DNA of 64,000 nucleotides from SIG205 sp045545595. Lineage in GTDB: Bacteria > Bacillota_I > Bacilli_A > RF39 > UBA660. Positions 8,436 through 17,332 of this stretch are shown in pieces; position 1 is the first letter of the stretch, and each line of letters opens with the position of its first letter. Made by a program: the position numbers and the translations under genes. Under the pieces are notes generated by a model. It searched no databases. It was not told the origin of the DNA and saw only the letters and a list, made by a program, of their open reading frames with translations. Where the stretch lies: contig JAZQBG010000003.1 of NCBI GenBank assembly GCA_045545595.1, positions 186,001-250,000 of the forward strand, read 5' to 3'.

Positions 8436-9920
8436 TTATGACCTCTCTTTCAATATTGTAAGTGGTGAGAATCTTTGAATACTTATCATTGATGCTAAAC
8501 TACTAACAAACACTAATGAAAGTCCAATAACAAGTAACTCTAAAATAACTGTTATATTTACGACTGCATCAATTGAATCATACGCTTGAATATTTGGTGT
8601 TCCTGACATTTTGTTGAAATCTGGCATATTTCCACCACGATCTCCACCATTACCATCTGGTCTTTCTCCCATACCCCCAAAATTATTTTTCATTTGTTCT
8701 GATGAATTAGTAGAACTTTCTATTTCACTTGATAATAGAGAATTACTTACTGGTTTTGACATTGTTGCTCCAATACCTGCACCAATTATTAAAGCAACAA
8801 ATGCAACAACTAATAATTCTGATGCAAATTGCATAGTTAATTTTAATTTACTAATACCGATTGTTCTAAATACACCAATTTCATATTTTCTTTCTCTAAT
8901 ATTTATCATATTAAGTATAAATAGTACAACTCCACCAATTAGTAATGTAATAATTAAGAAAGTAGTTGCAAACGATTTAACATTTTTAACTGATGTAACT
9001 CCAGCTTCTGCTGTTTCTTGATTAGTTTGAACTACATAAGTTTCATCCAAACCATTTTCATAAAAGTCACTTTGAATTGCTTCTGCATTCTCATAATCAT
9101 CTATTATGAAAGTAGGATTAATAGAACCTTTTATACTATCATTAGAATTATCAATATTAACTAAAATATTTGCATTTGTTACTATTGTATTTGCAGAATT
9201 AGAAAACATACTCATCATAGAATCAACGGACTCTTCATTATCTTCAAATATACCTATAATTTCAAATTCATAAGTATTTCCTTCCTCATCTTCTAATTTG
9301 ATTTTATCATTTAAAGCTAATTCATTATAATTTGCTAATTCTTTATTTATAAATACATAATTACCATCAAATGCAATATCCCAAGCATTATCTGTTATCT
9401 CGCTCATTGTATATGTACCATTTATAAATTCACTCATAGATTCAATAGAACTATAGCCATTTAAAGTAAAATCTAATGAATTTTTATTTTGTCCTTTACC
9501 ATTAGGTCTTCCACCAAATCCTCCTGGTTGTGATTCTGTTTCTATTTCAGCTTTTTCAATACTATTGCCATTTAATGAAAAACTATAAGTATAATAATAA
9601 CTTTCAATATGATCGTTTTCAGCAAATGTTTTTACATCATCAACTGAATATGATGCAATGTTTTCAAACTTTTCTTTTGCTTGTTCTCTTCCTTCTTCTC
9701 CTTTAGTATCAAACTCTTTCATCATTTGTTTTCTATCAAATGATAATGTTAATTCTTTTTGATAAGAATTACTATAAGAATCAATTAAATCTGATGCTGT
9801 ATTATTAATTGCAAGTGTTATGGTACAAGCACAGGCAATAACTAAGATAATAGCACCTATTAAAATATTCCTTCCTTTATTTCTAGTAATAGAAATCCAC
9901 GCATTTTTAAATATGAACAT
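8436..9920 (-). CDS. FtsX-like ABC permease with Gly/Pro/Asn-rich external loops
   Basis: A 494-residue MacB-type permease. The first membrane segment is at about residues 17-38. A large external domain follows up to about residue 315, and then three membrane segments at about 318-340, 365-390 and 455-480; ERKYEIGVFRTIGISK is the conserved FtsX cytoplasmic coupling loop. Two low-complexity loops stand out: GGFGGRPNGKGQ at about residue 131 in the large external domain, and GGMGERPDGNGGD with GGNMPDFN between membrane segments 3 and 4. They resemble the tail of the 69-residue protein in the same operon. The gene starts after AGGAGG and has a TTAAT-repeat promoter in front of it. I infer an export or signal-relay pump controlled by the adjacent two-component system. 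Confidence 0.9.
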   Translation of the reverse strand: MFIFKNAWISITRNKGRNILIGAIILVIACACTITLAINNTASDLIDSYSNSYQKELTLSFDRKQMMKEFDTKGEEGREQAKEKFENIASYSVDDVKTFAENDHIESYYYTYSFSLNGNSIEKAEIETESQPGGFGGRPNGKGQNKNSLDFTLNGYSSIESMSEFINGTYTMSEITDNAWDIAFDGNYVFINKELANYNELALNDKIKLEDEEGNTYEFEIIGIFEDNEESVDSMMSMFSNSANTIVTNANILVNIDNSNDSIKGSINPTFIIDDYENAEAIQSDFYENGLDETYVVQTNQETAEAGVTSVKNVKSFATTFLIITLLIGGVVLFILNMINIRERKYEIGVFRTIGISKLKLTMQFASELLVVAFVALIIGAGIGATMSKPVSNSLLSSEIESSTNSSEQMKNNFGGMGERPDGNGGDRGGNMPDFNKMSGTPNIQAYDSIDAVVNITVILELLVIGLSLVFVSSLASMISIQRFSPLTILKERS

Positions 9921-9956
9921 TTTGTTCCTCCTTTATTTTCTTGATTTCACATTAAT

Positions 9957-9986
9957 TCTATAACTTAAATATTAAAAAAACATTAA
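9957..9986 (-). promoter_or_regulatory. ABC operon promoter with 11-bp-spaced TTAAT repeats
   Basis: Two minus-strand TTAAT blocks start 11 bp apart (plus-strand ATTAA at 9982-9986 and 9971-9975). A TATAGA box at 9957-9962 follows. The same arrangement precedes the response-regulator gene of this locus, so it is a candidate binding site for that regulator. Confidence 0.5.
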
Positions 9987-10004
9987 AATCATACAACTTT
10001 AATG

Positions 10005-11225
10005 TTATTTTTGTTTAAATATTACTCTGAAAGTAGTGAAATTATCTTTAGAAAATGCTTTAATTTGTCCATCATGATTATTAACTATATTCTTTGCAAT
10101 AGCTAAACCTAAACCATATCTATTAGAATCTCTATTTCTTGATTTATCACTACGATAAAATCTTTCAAAAATCTTATCACATTCATCACTAGGAATATCT
10201 TTTCCATTATTGATAATATCTAATACTATATTATTTTTGTCTTTATATAAATTAACTTTTATAATACTATTTTTATAACTATGCTTTATAGCATTATCAA
10301 TTAGAATACTTATAACTTCATCAATTTCGGTTTTGCTACATTTTAACATTATATCTTTTTCAATTTGTGTTTCAATATTAACATTATTTTCAAATGCTAA
10401 ACTTTCAAACACTAATGATCTTTTTTCTACTATTTTGGATAAATTATTTGCTGTATATAATTCTTTATTAGTTCCACTTTCAGATTTAGATAAATCTAAT
10501 AACTTGGTAATTAAATTATTCATCCTATCTGATTCTGATTTCATATTATTAATGTATTTCTCATTTTTCTTATTTACTTCTATGCAATCAATACTAGCCA
10601 TCATAACTGCAAGTGGTGTTTTAAGCTCATGCGAAGCATCTGCGATAAATTCTTTTTGCTTATTAAATGTTTCTGCTACAGGATCGGTAATCCATTTTGT
10701 AATTTTCTTTGATACATAATATACTAATAATTCAGATAATCCTAATATAAGAATTGAAATTAAAAGTAATGATAATAATCTATATCTAATATTTGATGTA
10801 TCTACAATAACTAAATATTCTCCAGATTTAAAGTTGTAAGATGTATCACTAAAGTATAAAGAATTGATTTTAATATTACTACGATAATTATTAGAAATAA
10901 TTTTACTTGCTTTATTAATAATCTTATTATCCAATCCATTTTCATTGTGACTTATTTGATGAATTATATTATTATTTTTATCTAATATGAAAGTATAAAA
11001 ATCATAATCCATTATTATTTTATCATTCAAATCATCAAAATTTTGATTAATAGGTTTTCTATTGGGATGTCCACCAACCATCATATTCATTCTTGTTAGA
11101 TTTGTTTTAATTCCATTATATTCTTTACTATAACTTTGAATATTAAATACTATTATTGATACTACTATAAATAAAGAAATAATTGAGAATATTGTATAAA
11201 AAGTTTTTTTCTCTAATTTTTCCAT
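10005..11225 (-). CDS. sensor histidine kinase of two-component system 1
   Basis: A 406-residue membrane kinase. There are membrane segments at about residues 9-28 and 150-170, with an external sensor domain of roughly 115 residues between them. That domain contains a short VGGHPNRKP motif near residue 50 that recalls the Pro/Asn/Gly motifs of the transporter genes next door. HisKA has His199 in ASHELKTPLAV. The ATPase domain shows ILIDNAIKHS (N box), NNGKDIPS (G1) and YGLGLAIAKNI (G2). The ATG follows directly on the stop codon of the response regulator. I infer that it senses an envelope signal, perhaps through the beta-solenoid protein or the permease, and phosphorylates the adjacent regulator. 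Confidence 0.92.
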   Translation of the reverse strand: MEKLEKKTFYTIFSIISLFIVVSIIVFNIQSYSKEYNGIKTNLTRMNMMVGGHPNRKPINQNFDDLNDKIIMDYDFYTFILDKNNNIIHQISHNENGLDNKIINKASKIISNNYRSNIKINSLYFSDTSYNFKSGEYLVIVDTSNIRYRLLSLLLISILILGLSELLVYYVSKKITKWITDPVAETFNKQKEFIADASHELKTPLAVMMASIDCIEVNKKNEKYINNMKSESDRMNNLITKLLDLSKSESGTNKELYTANNLSKIVEKRSLVFESLAFENNVNIETQIEKDIMLKCSKTEIDEVISILIDNAIKHSYKNSIIKVNLYKDKNNIVLDIINNGKDIPSDECDKIFERFYRSDKSRNRDSNRYGLGLAIAKNIVNNHDGQIKAFSKDNFTTFRVIFKQK

Positions 11226-11903
11226 TTATACCTCCAACTTATAGCCCATGCCTCTAATAGCTTTAATAGTAACATCTGAATCTATTATTTTTAATTTTTT
11301 TCTAACAAACGATAAATATGCTTCCAGATTATTTGATTCAAAATCTGTGTCAATTCCCCAAATTTTATCATAGATTTGTTCTTTAGAAATAATTTGATTA
11401 GAATTATTCATTAGATATTCTAATATCATTAACTCTTTATAAGAAATGTTTATTGTTTCATTATTTTTAATGCAAAGGATAGTAGATGTTCTAACATTTA
11501 ATTCTATATCTCCAAATTTTAAAATATCTTTATTTGTATTTTTCTCACTATTTCTTAATTGGACATTAACTCTAGCAATTAATTCTTCAATATGAAAAGG
11601 TTTAGTTATATAATCATTTGCACCATTTTCAAATCCAATTAATTTATCATCTAGTGATGACTTTGCAGTTAGCATAATTACTTTCGTATCTATATGGTTG
11701 TTTCTAATTTCTTTTAGTATTTCTATACCATTTTTTTTAGGTAGCATTATATCTAATATAATAAGGTCATAAATATCACTTAAAGCATTATCTAATCCTT
11801 CTTCACCATCTAAAGATATATCTACATTATATTTTTCTTTTCTTAATTTAGTTGCAATTATATCAGCTAAACTAAACTCATCTTCAACAACTAATATTCG
11901 CAA
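11226..11903 (-). CDS. OmpR-family response regulator of two-component system 1
   Basis: A 225-residue regulator. The receiver domain has the acidic pair in VVEDEFS, the phosphoacceptor Asp in LIILDIMLP and the conserved Lys in ITKPFHIEEL. The winged-helix output domain occupies about residues 130-225 and ends with IKAIRGMGYKLEV. I choose the TTG at 11903 (MRILVVEDE) as the start because AGGTGG lies 8 bp upstream. A GTG further upstream at 11915 would lie inside that site. The upstream region has a TATAAT box and two TTAAT blocks spaced 11 bp apart, as in the promoter of the ABC operon. I infer auto-regulation and control of the transporter. Confidence 0.9.
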   Translation of the reverse strand: MRILVVEDEFSLADIIATKLRKEKYNVDISLDGEEGLDNALSDIYDLIILDIMLPKKNGIEILKEIRNNHIDTKVIMLTAKSSLDDKLIGFENGANDYITKPFHIEELIARVNVQLRNSEKNTNKDILKFGDIELNVRTSTILCIKNNETINISYKELMILEYLMNNSNQIISKEQIYDKIWGIDTDFESNNLEAYLSFVRKKLKIIDSDVTIKAIRGMGYKLEV

Positions 11904-11923
11904 AATAATCACCACCTAGATTT

Positions 11924-11955
11924 ATTATAAAATTTAAAGATTAAAATAATATTAA
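11924..11955 (-). promoter_or_regulatory. promoter of the two-component genes with 11-bp-spaced TTAAT repeats
   Basis: TATAAT lies at 11924-11929. Two minus-strand TTAAT blocks (plus-strand ATTAA at 11940-11944 and 11951-11955) lie 10 bp upstream of it with an 11-bp period. No good -35 is visible, as expected for an activator-dependent promoter. Confidence 0.55.
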
Positions 11956-11979
11956 AAAACTCCTTAATTAATTATAGCA

Positions 11980-12016
11980 TAAAAAAAGCAAATCATATTA
12001 TATTATTGATTTGCTT
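11980..12016 (-). terminator. terminator after the GT8-VTT gene
   Basis: A minus-strand stem of 9 bp, AGCAAATCA/TGATTTGCT (11987-11995 with 12007-12015), is followed by seven T. Confidence 0.85.
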
Positions 12017-12026
12017 TATAAATTTA

Positions 12027-13598
12027 TTAATTTGAATTTCTTACAGAGTTATTAGTTTTTTTATTTAAAATCTTTTTATAAATAAACATTCCAAATATCG
12101 ATAAAAAAATTGTTACAATAAAAACTAAAAACGAAACAATATATTGTTTGCTATACAAAGTTGACCCACATATAGTTGATGAAATAATCGATGGTATTCT
12201 AGCAATTCCGCTAATAAGCAAAAAAGGAAAAACTTTAACAGGTAACAAACCGACAAAATAAGTAAAACCATCTTTAGGCAATCCAGGAATTAAATATAAG
12301 AAAAACAATAAAGAATATATGTTTTTAGTATTTTTAAAAATAGAAAATACTTTCATATTTTTAGTAGGCATAAAAAATTCAAATACTTTTTGTCCAAATT
12401 TTTTAGTTAAAGCCAAAATTATAAGCGTTCCTATTAAATTTCCAATTAAACAATATATCATACCAGGTATAGCACCCCATACATATCCAGATGCTATTTC
12501 AAATGGTTCTGCAGGCATAAATTTTATAACGGTTTGAGCCGTTCTTAATAAAATAAATATTATCTCGTCAAACACTCCAAACTGACCTAACCATGATTTA
12601 AACAATGTAGGATTCGATATTATTGATGTTAATTCTTTTCCATAATTTATAAATAATACAACCCATAATATTAAGAAACCTAGAAATCCTATAGTTGCAA
12701 TTTTTTGTGCTGTAGTGGCTTTAGTTATATTAAGTATAGATTTAATTTGTTTCTTTAATTTACCAACAGGAGCTGGTCCTTTATTTTCAACATTTGGATA
12801 AAAACAATTTAATTCGCCTTTATATCCATCTAACCAGGGTTTATATTTTCCATTATAATGTATAATTGCTGTTTCTTTTTCAACTGAATTTAAATCAAAA
12901 TTCTTTTTATTATGCTTAAATGCACGCTCATCTAAATTATATATTTTTTCATCTAGCAATATCATATTACTACCAAATAAAATATTTACTAAGTCTTGAT
13001 CTCCCATGATAAGTTTTTGAATATTATCTTCCAAACTTTCAAAAATAGATTCTACGGTAAAATCCTCTCTAATTTGTTTAATATTCATAAGCATGATTCC
13101 AGAATTTATATATCTTTCTTGATTAGTAAGATTTAATCTTGCCTTATTTATGAAATTTATAAATCCATATAAATGGCTTGCTCCTGCAATATAACAATCT
13201 CCCATTTCCATATTATATAAAGGTAATAAAGATTTTCTGATATAAATATCTGGATCTAAATATAAACAACACTCAACTTCTTTAGGTAAATAATCAAATG
13301 CCATTAATCTATAAAAAGATTCTTTAGGGAGTCGTTCAAGAACAGGTGTATCTGAAAACCAATTCTTAGTAATTTTAATACTATGTACATTAATATTCTT
13401 ATCATTCACTTCATCTATAAGTAAATCAATATCTTTTTCTTCTAGTGCAGAATGTACAAGATAAACATCAGTGGTTACTTCACTATGGACTTTACTATAT
13501 GATTGCATCATTGTAATTAACGGCGAAAGATAATTTTTATCTATAGTAACAAGTAAATTGATATGTTGTTTATTTTTTTTATTATTTTTACTTCTCAT
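12027..13598 (-). CDS. GT8 glycosyltransferase fused to a VTT/TVP38 (DedA-like) membrane domain
   Basis: A 523-residue two-domain protein. Residues 10-250 match glycosyltransferase family 8: LVTIDKNYLSPLITMM at the start, YLDPDIYI in place of the usual DxD metal site, INSGIMLMN, and HYNGKYKPW at the end. Residues 285-505 form a polytopic VTT/TVP38-TMEM64 domain with EPFEIASGYVWGAIPGM and GNLIGTLIILALTKKFG; the C-terminal half also shows YLIPGLPKDGFTYFVGL. I start it at 13598 (MRSKNN), with GGAG 7 bp upstream. VTT proteins act in lipid flipping or scrambling and GT8 enzymes add sugars, so I infer a glycolipid enzyme coupled to a lipid transporter. The C-terminus ends NNSVRNSN, almost the same as the Ca2+-ATPase tail. 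Confidence 0.85.
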   Translation of the reverse strand: MRSKNNKKNKQHINLLVTIDKNYLSPLITMMQSYSKVHSEVTTDVYLVHSALEEKDIDLLIDEVNDKNINVHSIKITKNWFSDTPVLERLPKESFYRLMAFDYLPKEVECCLYLDPDIYIRKSLLPLYNMEMGDCYIAGASHLYGFINFINKARLNLTNQERYINSGIMLMNIKQIREDFTVESIFESLEDNIQKLIMGDQDLVNILFGSNMILLDEKIYNLDERAFKHNKKNFDLNSVEKETAIIHYNGKYKPWLDGYKGELNCFYPNVENKGPAPVGKLKKQIKSILNITKATTAQKIATIGFLGFLILWVVLFINYGKELTSIISNPTLFKSWLGQFGVFDEIIFILLRTAQTVIKFMPAEPFEIASGYVWGAIPGMIYCLIGNLIGTLIILALTKKFGQKVFEFFMPTKNMKVFSIFKNTKNIYSLLFFLYLIPGLPKDGFTYFVGLLPVKVFPFLLISGIARIPSIISSTICGSTLYSKQYIVSFLVFIVTIFLSIFGMFIYKKILNKKTNNSVRNSN

Positions 13599-13638
13599 AA
13601 TCATACTCCAATACTTTTTTAGTAGCAATATTCATATT

Positions 13639-13666
13639 AAAAGGTTATCGCTATTGATAACCTTTT
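13639..13666 (-). terminator. hairpin terminator after the ACP/kinase operon
   Basis: A perfect 11-bp stem AAAAGGTTATC/GATAACCTTTT with a 7-nt loop carries T runs on both sides and can act in both directions. It lies about 10 bp after the stop of the dehydrogenase gene and about 40 bp before the GT8-VTT start. Confidence 0.8.
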
Positions 13667-13675
13667 TTCATTTAC

Positions 13676-14722
13676 TTATATTTTTAATTTATAAGCAAGA
13701 TCTTCCATTGTTGCAGTAGGTACAAATCCTGGTTCAGATTTTATTAAATCTGGTAAACGATTTACTACACTAGCACATGTTAATTCTACTGTAGATGGTC
13801 GCCTAACTGTAACTGTCGTATTAGGTTCACCAATAATACTCCATTCATTAATATCAAATTCATCAGGAGCATATACTTTTCCAACACATTTAGTTTCTAA
13901 TGTTATTCCTTCATTCGTTTCAGTAGTAACAACAGCACTCATACCTGTTGCATCTCCTGCTTTTATAACCATACCAAGTGTACTAGATTCAATATCTTCT
14001 TTATATGTTTCAGGAACACATTTTTGTGTTTGACTTTTAACAGTTAATCCAAGTTTTTTGCACATCCAACCATTTACATTCCACATATAACTTGGAGCGT
14101 ATTCTCCATTATCTATTAATTTTTGTCTTTCTTCATCACTCATTCTATCAACACTAGCAATCTTTTTATCAAATTCTTCTAATGTTAATCCTGCTCCATG
14201 AGCTTCTGCTAAAGCAATTCCATAATCTTCAACATTATACCAAGATTCTCCAACAATTTTTTTAATACTTTGTGTAGCACCACAAATAGATGTTATTAAT
14301 TGTCCCCAGAATATATCTTGATAACCACTTCCTGTAATAGTGCAGTTATTCTTTTTAGCAAGTGCATCTATTTTTGCTGTTAAATTTGGATTTGAATTCC
14401 AAGAGAAGAAAGCTTCTTCACAAGTTGTTATTGCATTAACACCAAGTTCGGCACAAAGTATTAATGCTTCTTCAATATCACTTAATAAACTCATTGTTGT
14501 AATAATACAAGCATCTGGTTTACTATTAATTAAAATATCTCTTGCTTTATCAACACCTTGAACAGCAACTCCTTTACCTTCACATCCAATTATAGAACCA
14601 ATATCTTGTCCTATTACATTTGGATTATTATCGATAGCACCAACTATTTCGCCACCCTTTTCATAAACATACCTCATAGTATATTTACTCATTTTTCCAC
14701 AACCATATTGTACAATTCTCAA
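13676..14722 (-). CDS. NAD(P)-dependent dehydrogenase, DapB / 2,4-diaminopentanoate dehydrogenase-like
   Basis: A 348-residue Rossmann-fold enzyme. The N-terminus RIVQYGCGKMSKYTMRYV has the dinucleotide-binding glycines, and GAIDNNPNVIGQDIG follows. DACIITTMSLLSDIEEAL and NAITTCEEAFFSW resemble the dihydrodipicolinate reductase N-domain family, which includes 2,4-diaminopentanoate dehydrogenase of ornithine fermentation. GSGYQDIFWGQLI marks the start of the second domain. The start is a TTG preceded by GGAGATG. It is the last gene of a six-gene operon with an acyl carrier protein, a hydrolase, a phosphate acyltransferase and a butyrate-type kinase. The substrate is unknown; I infer oxidation or reduction of an amine or keto acid feeding an acyl-phosphate step. 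Confidence 0.75.
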   Translation of the reverse strand: MRIVQYGCGKMSKYTMRYVYEKGGEIVGAIDNNPNVIGQDIGSIIGCEGKGVAVQGVDKARDILINSKPDACIITTMSLLSDIEEALILCAELGVNAITTCEEAFFSWNSNPNLTAKIDALAKKNNCTITGSGYQDIFWGQLITSICGATQSIKKIVGESWYNVEDYGIALAEAHGAGLTLEEFDKKIASVDRMSDEERQKLIDNGEYAPSYMWNVNGWMCKKLGLTVKSQTQKCVPETYKEDIESSTLGMVIKAGDATGMSAVVTTETNEGITLETKCVGKVYAPDEFDINEWSIIGEPNTTVTVRRPSTVELTCASVVNRLPDLIKSEPGFVPTATMEDLAYKLKI

Positions 14723-14763
14723 TCTATCATCTCCATTTTATAATATTTCCATATAAAGAAAAA

Positions 14764-15204
14764 TTAATCTCTTTTAGTGTACTTTACATCTGACTCATAT
14801 TTTTTAAGAGCCATATATGCTGATATAGTTGAAACCACAACACCTAATATTGCTTCATAAATTGCTGTAGTTATTGTGGATAATTCACAAGTATTAATAC
14901 CCATCATTTGTTCAACTATTACTGAAACTACAACAAAACCAATTACTAATGCTACTAAAGCATAAGGTATAGTTCTTCCTAACGCTTTTCCAAAAGGCAA
15001 CTTACGATCTAAATGTTTTGCAGTTCCTTTTAAAACTATAATACAGTTTAATAATGTAGGTACAAAACAACACATTGCTCCACCTATATAATTTGGCATT
15101 GGATTTTCTGTATTTACTCCAACTAACATAGTAAGACAGAAACCTAAAATTAATCCCACTATTACACCAGGTAATAGCTGTTTAAAAATATCTTTTCCTT
15201 TCAT
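14764..15204 (-). CDS. four-segment membrane protein of the ACP/kinase operon
   Basis: A 146-residue protein with hydrophobic stretches at about residues 12-32, 40-60, 77-98 and 112-130. There is a CC pair in GGAMCCFVPTLLNC and a charged cytoplasmic tail (KKYESDVKYTKRD). It starts after AGGAG with good spacing. I do not recognise the family. Its position between the kinase and the dehydrogenase suggests a transporter or membrane anchor for the pathway, perhaps moving the acid product or the substrate. Confidence 0.7.
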   Translation of the reverse strand: MKGKDIFKQLLPGVIVGLILGFCLTMLVGVNTENPMPNYIGGAMCCFVPTLLNCIIVLKGTAKHLDRKLPFGKALGRTIPYALVALVIGFVVVSVIVEQMMGINTCELSTITTAIYEAILGVVVSTISAYMALKKYESDVKYTKRD

Positions 15205-15214
15205 TTTACATCTC

Positions 15215-16318
15215 CTATAATTCTTTAAAAACTGGTATTCCAGTATAACTCTTTGGAGTTTCTTGTTTCCTTAAAACTCTAAGTGCACCACTCGATAATG
15301 CTTCTAGTTCAAATTCACCAGACATTACAACAATTTTGGATAATTTTCCAACATATTTTTTTATTGTTTTCACTAAATATTCTTCATTAGCAATACCACC
15401 AGTTAAAATAATTGCACTACAATTACATTTTAATGCTACAAACATAGCACCAATTTGTTTAGCAATTTGATAAATCATCGCATCATATAATATTTTTGCT
15501 TTTGTATTACCTGATTCAATAAGTTTTTTTACTTCTCTAACATCATCTGTTCCAAGCCATGATATTAGACCACCATTTTTATTGATTAAGGCATTAATTT
15601 CTTTTTCTGTGTATTTTCCACTAAAACACATTTTTATCAATGGTTTTGCAGGAACAAAGCCACTTCTATTTGGAGTCATTGGTCCATCACCATTAACATT
15701 ATCATTAGAATCTATCATTTTACCATGATTGTGTGCTGCTATAGATATACCACCACCCAAATGACAAACTATTAAATTTAAATCTTTATAATTTTTACCT
15801 ATCTTATCTGCATATCTATTAGCAATTTCTTTTTGATTTAAAGCATGAACTCTACTTTCACGATATAAATCCTTTATACCTGTTATTCTTGCTTCCATTT
15901 TTAGTTCATCAACATCTGGAGGGTTTACACAGAAGGCAGGTTTAGAATATTTTTGTCCAAGTTCATAAGCCAAAGTAGCTCCTAAAGTAGCAGGGTGTTT
16001 TACTGTAAACATTGTACTTGCATGTTCATAAAGTTTGTCATTAATTAGGTATGTTCCACCTGGACAACTAACTAATCCTTCACCTCTTCCAGCAAAAGCA
16101 TCAATTGAATTAATATCAACTTTATTTTTTTCTAATACATCTATTAGAACATTTAATCTAAAATCTTTTTGATCTGAAATTTCCTTAAAAGGAGCTAGTT
16201 CTTCTTTTGTATGTTCAATAGTAGTTTTAAACAAACATTTTTCATCTTGGAATAATCCTATTTTTGTAGTAGTAGAACCAGGGTTTATAGCTAAAATTTT
16301 AAAACTATTTTTTTGCAT
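15215..16318 (-). CDS. buk: butyrate kinase family acyl-phosphate kinase
   Basis: A 367-residue ASKHA-fold kinase that makes ATP from an acyl phosphate. LAINPGSTTTKIGLF at the N-terminus is the family signature. CHLGGGISIAAHNHGKMIDSN and GPMTPNRSGFVP match the butyrate/branched-chain acid kinase group better than acetate kinase, and LTGGIANEEYLV completes the ATPase fold. It overlaps the upstream phosphate acyltransferase by 14 bp, the usual ptb-buk order. The real acid may not be butyrate, because no butyryl-CoA pathway is visible here. The neighbours (ACP, hydrolase, dehydrogenase) suggest another acid. I infer substrate-level phosphorylation at the end of this pathway. Confidence 0.88.
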   Translation of the reverse strand: MQKNSFKILAINPGSTTTKIGLFQDEKCLFKTTIEHTKEELAPFKEISDQKDFRLNVLIDVLEKNKVDINSIDAFAGRGEGLVSCPGGTYLINDKLYEHASTMFTVKHPATLGATLAYELGQKYSKPAFCVNPPDVDELKMEARITGIKDLYRESRVHALNQKEIANRYADKIGKNYKDLNLIVCHLGGGISIAAHNHGKMIDSNDNVNGDGPMTPNRSGFVPAKPLIKMCFSGKYTEKEINALINKNGGLISWLGTDDVREVKKLIESGNTKAKILYDAMIYQIAKQIGAMFVALKCNCSAIILTGGIANEEYLVKTIKKYVGKLSKIVVMSGEFELEALSSGALRVLRKQETPKSYTGIPVFKEL

Positions 16319-17321
16319 TTTTTAAATCACCTGCTCTAACAATTGAAAATAAAATATTACCTACTAATTCAGATACTGGAGCACTTCTTGAACAATCACT
16401 ACAAATTTTTCTAAAACCTTGTAATAATGGTCCATAAGCATCTGCACCGCCAAATTGTTGGATTAATTTTACTCCTATATTACCAGCATTTAAATCAGGG
16501 AAAATTAATATATTTGCTTGTCCAGCGACATCACTTTCTCTTTTAACTTTTTTTGCTGCTACAGCAGGAACAATTGCAGAATCAAGTTGGAATTCTCCAT
16601 CTATTTTTAAATCTGGTCTTCTTTCATTTGCAATTTTAACTGCTAATTTTACTTTTTCAACTAAATCACCTTGTCCAGAACCGTCAGTTGAATAGGAAAG
16701 AAGTGCACATCTCGGTTCCCAATCTGTTATTGCATGAATTGTATCACAAGTAGAAATGGCTATACTAGCAAGTTCAGAAGCAGTTGGATTAGTACATACA
16801 GCACAATCACCAATCGCAATTAAATTTCCACCATCAGCAAAATTATAATTAGGAAGTTCTGCAATTCCTACAGAAGAAACAACATCCAAATTATCTTTTA
16901 AACCAACTATTGTTTGAGCTGCCAAGATAAAATCTCCAGTAGTACTTGTAATTCCTGCAAATGTTACATCTACTTCATCTATTGCTTCCATCATAAGTGC
17001 AAAGTAAAGAGGTTCGTTCATTCTTCTTCTAAGAGATTTTTCACCATAAACTAAATTAGGCAATTTTAAATATTTTGCTAAAACTTTTTCCTTATATTCT
17101 TCATTGTTTATATCAATATATTCCCAAGAAGAATCATCTATTTTATTTTCTTCACAAAGTTCATGGATTTCATATACATTGCCTACTACTACAACTTTAC
17201 AATATCCTTCTTTTGAAACTTCGTCCATCGCAGTTAGCATTTTTAAATCATTAGCTTCAGGAAAGGCAACCCTACCAGGGTGTGCCTTTGCCTTAGCTTT
17301 TACATTATCCATTAAATTCAT
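16305..17321 (-). CDS. phosphate acetyl/butyryltransferase
   Basis: A 338-residue PTA_PTB family enzyme that exchanges a thioester-bound acyl group for phosphate. GRVAFPEANDLKMLTAMDEV, GEFQLDSAIVPAVAAKK, FPDLNAGNIGVKLIQQFGGADAYGPLLQG and SDCSRSAPVSELVG are the expected blocks, closer to phosphotransacetylase than to butyryltransferase. It starts after AGGAGG and overlaps the kinase gene downstream. Pta-like transferase with a Buk-like kinase is a mixed pair. With an acyl carrier protein in the same operon, the donor could be acyl-CoA or acyl-ACP; this is inference. Confidence 0.88.
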   Translation of the reverse strand: MNLMDNVKAKAKAHPGRVAFPEANDLKMLTAMDEVSKEGYCKVVVVGNVYEIHELCEENKIDDSSWEYIDINNEEYKEKVLAKYLKLPNLVYGEKSLRRRMNEPLYFALMMEAIDEVDVTFAGITSTTGDFILAAQTIVGLKDNLDVVSSVGIAELPNYNFADGGNLIAIGDCAVCTNPTASELASIAISTCDTIHAITDWEPRCALLSYSTDGSGQGDLVEKVKLAVKIANERRPDLKIDGEFQLDSAIVPAVAAKKVKRESDVAGQANILIFPDLNAGNIGVKLIQQFGGADAYGPLLQGFRKICSDCSRSAPVSELVGNILFSIVRAGDLKNAKK

Positions 17322-17332
17322 TAGTTTCCTCC

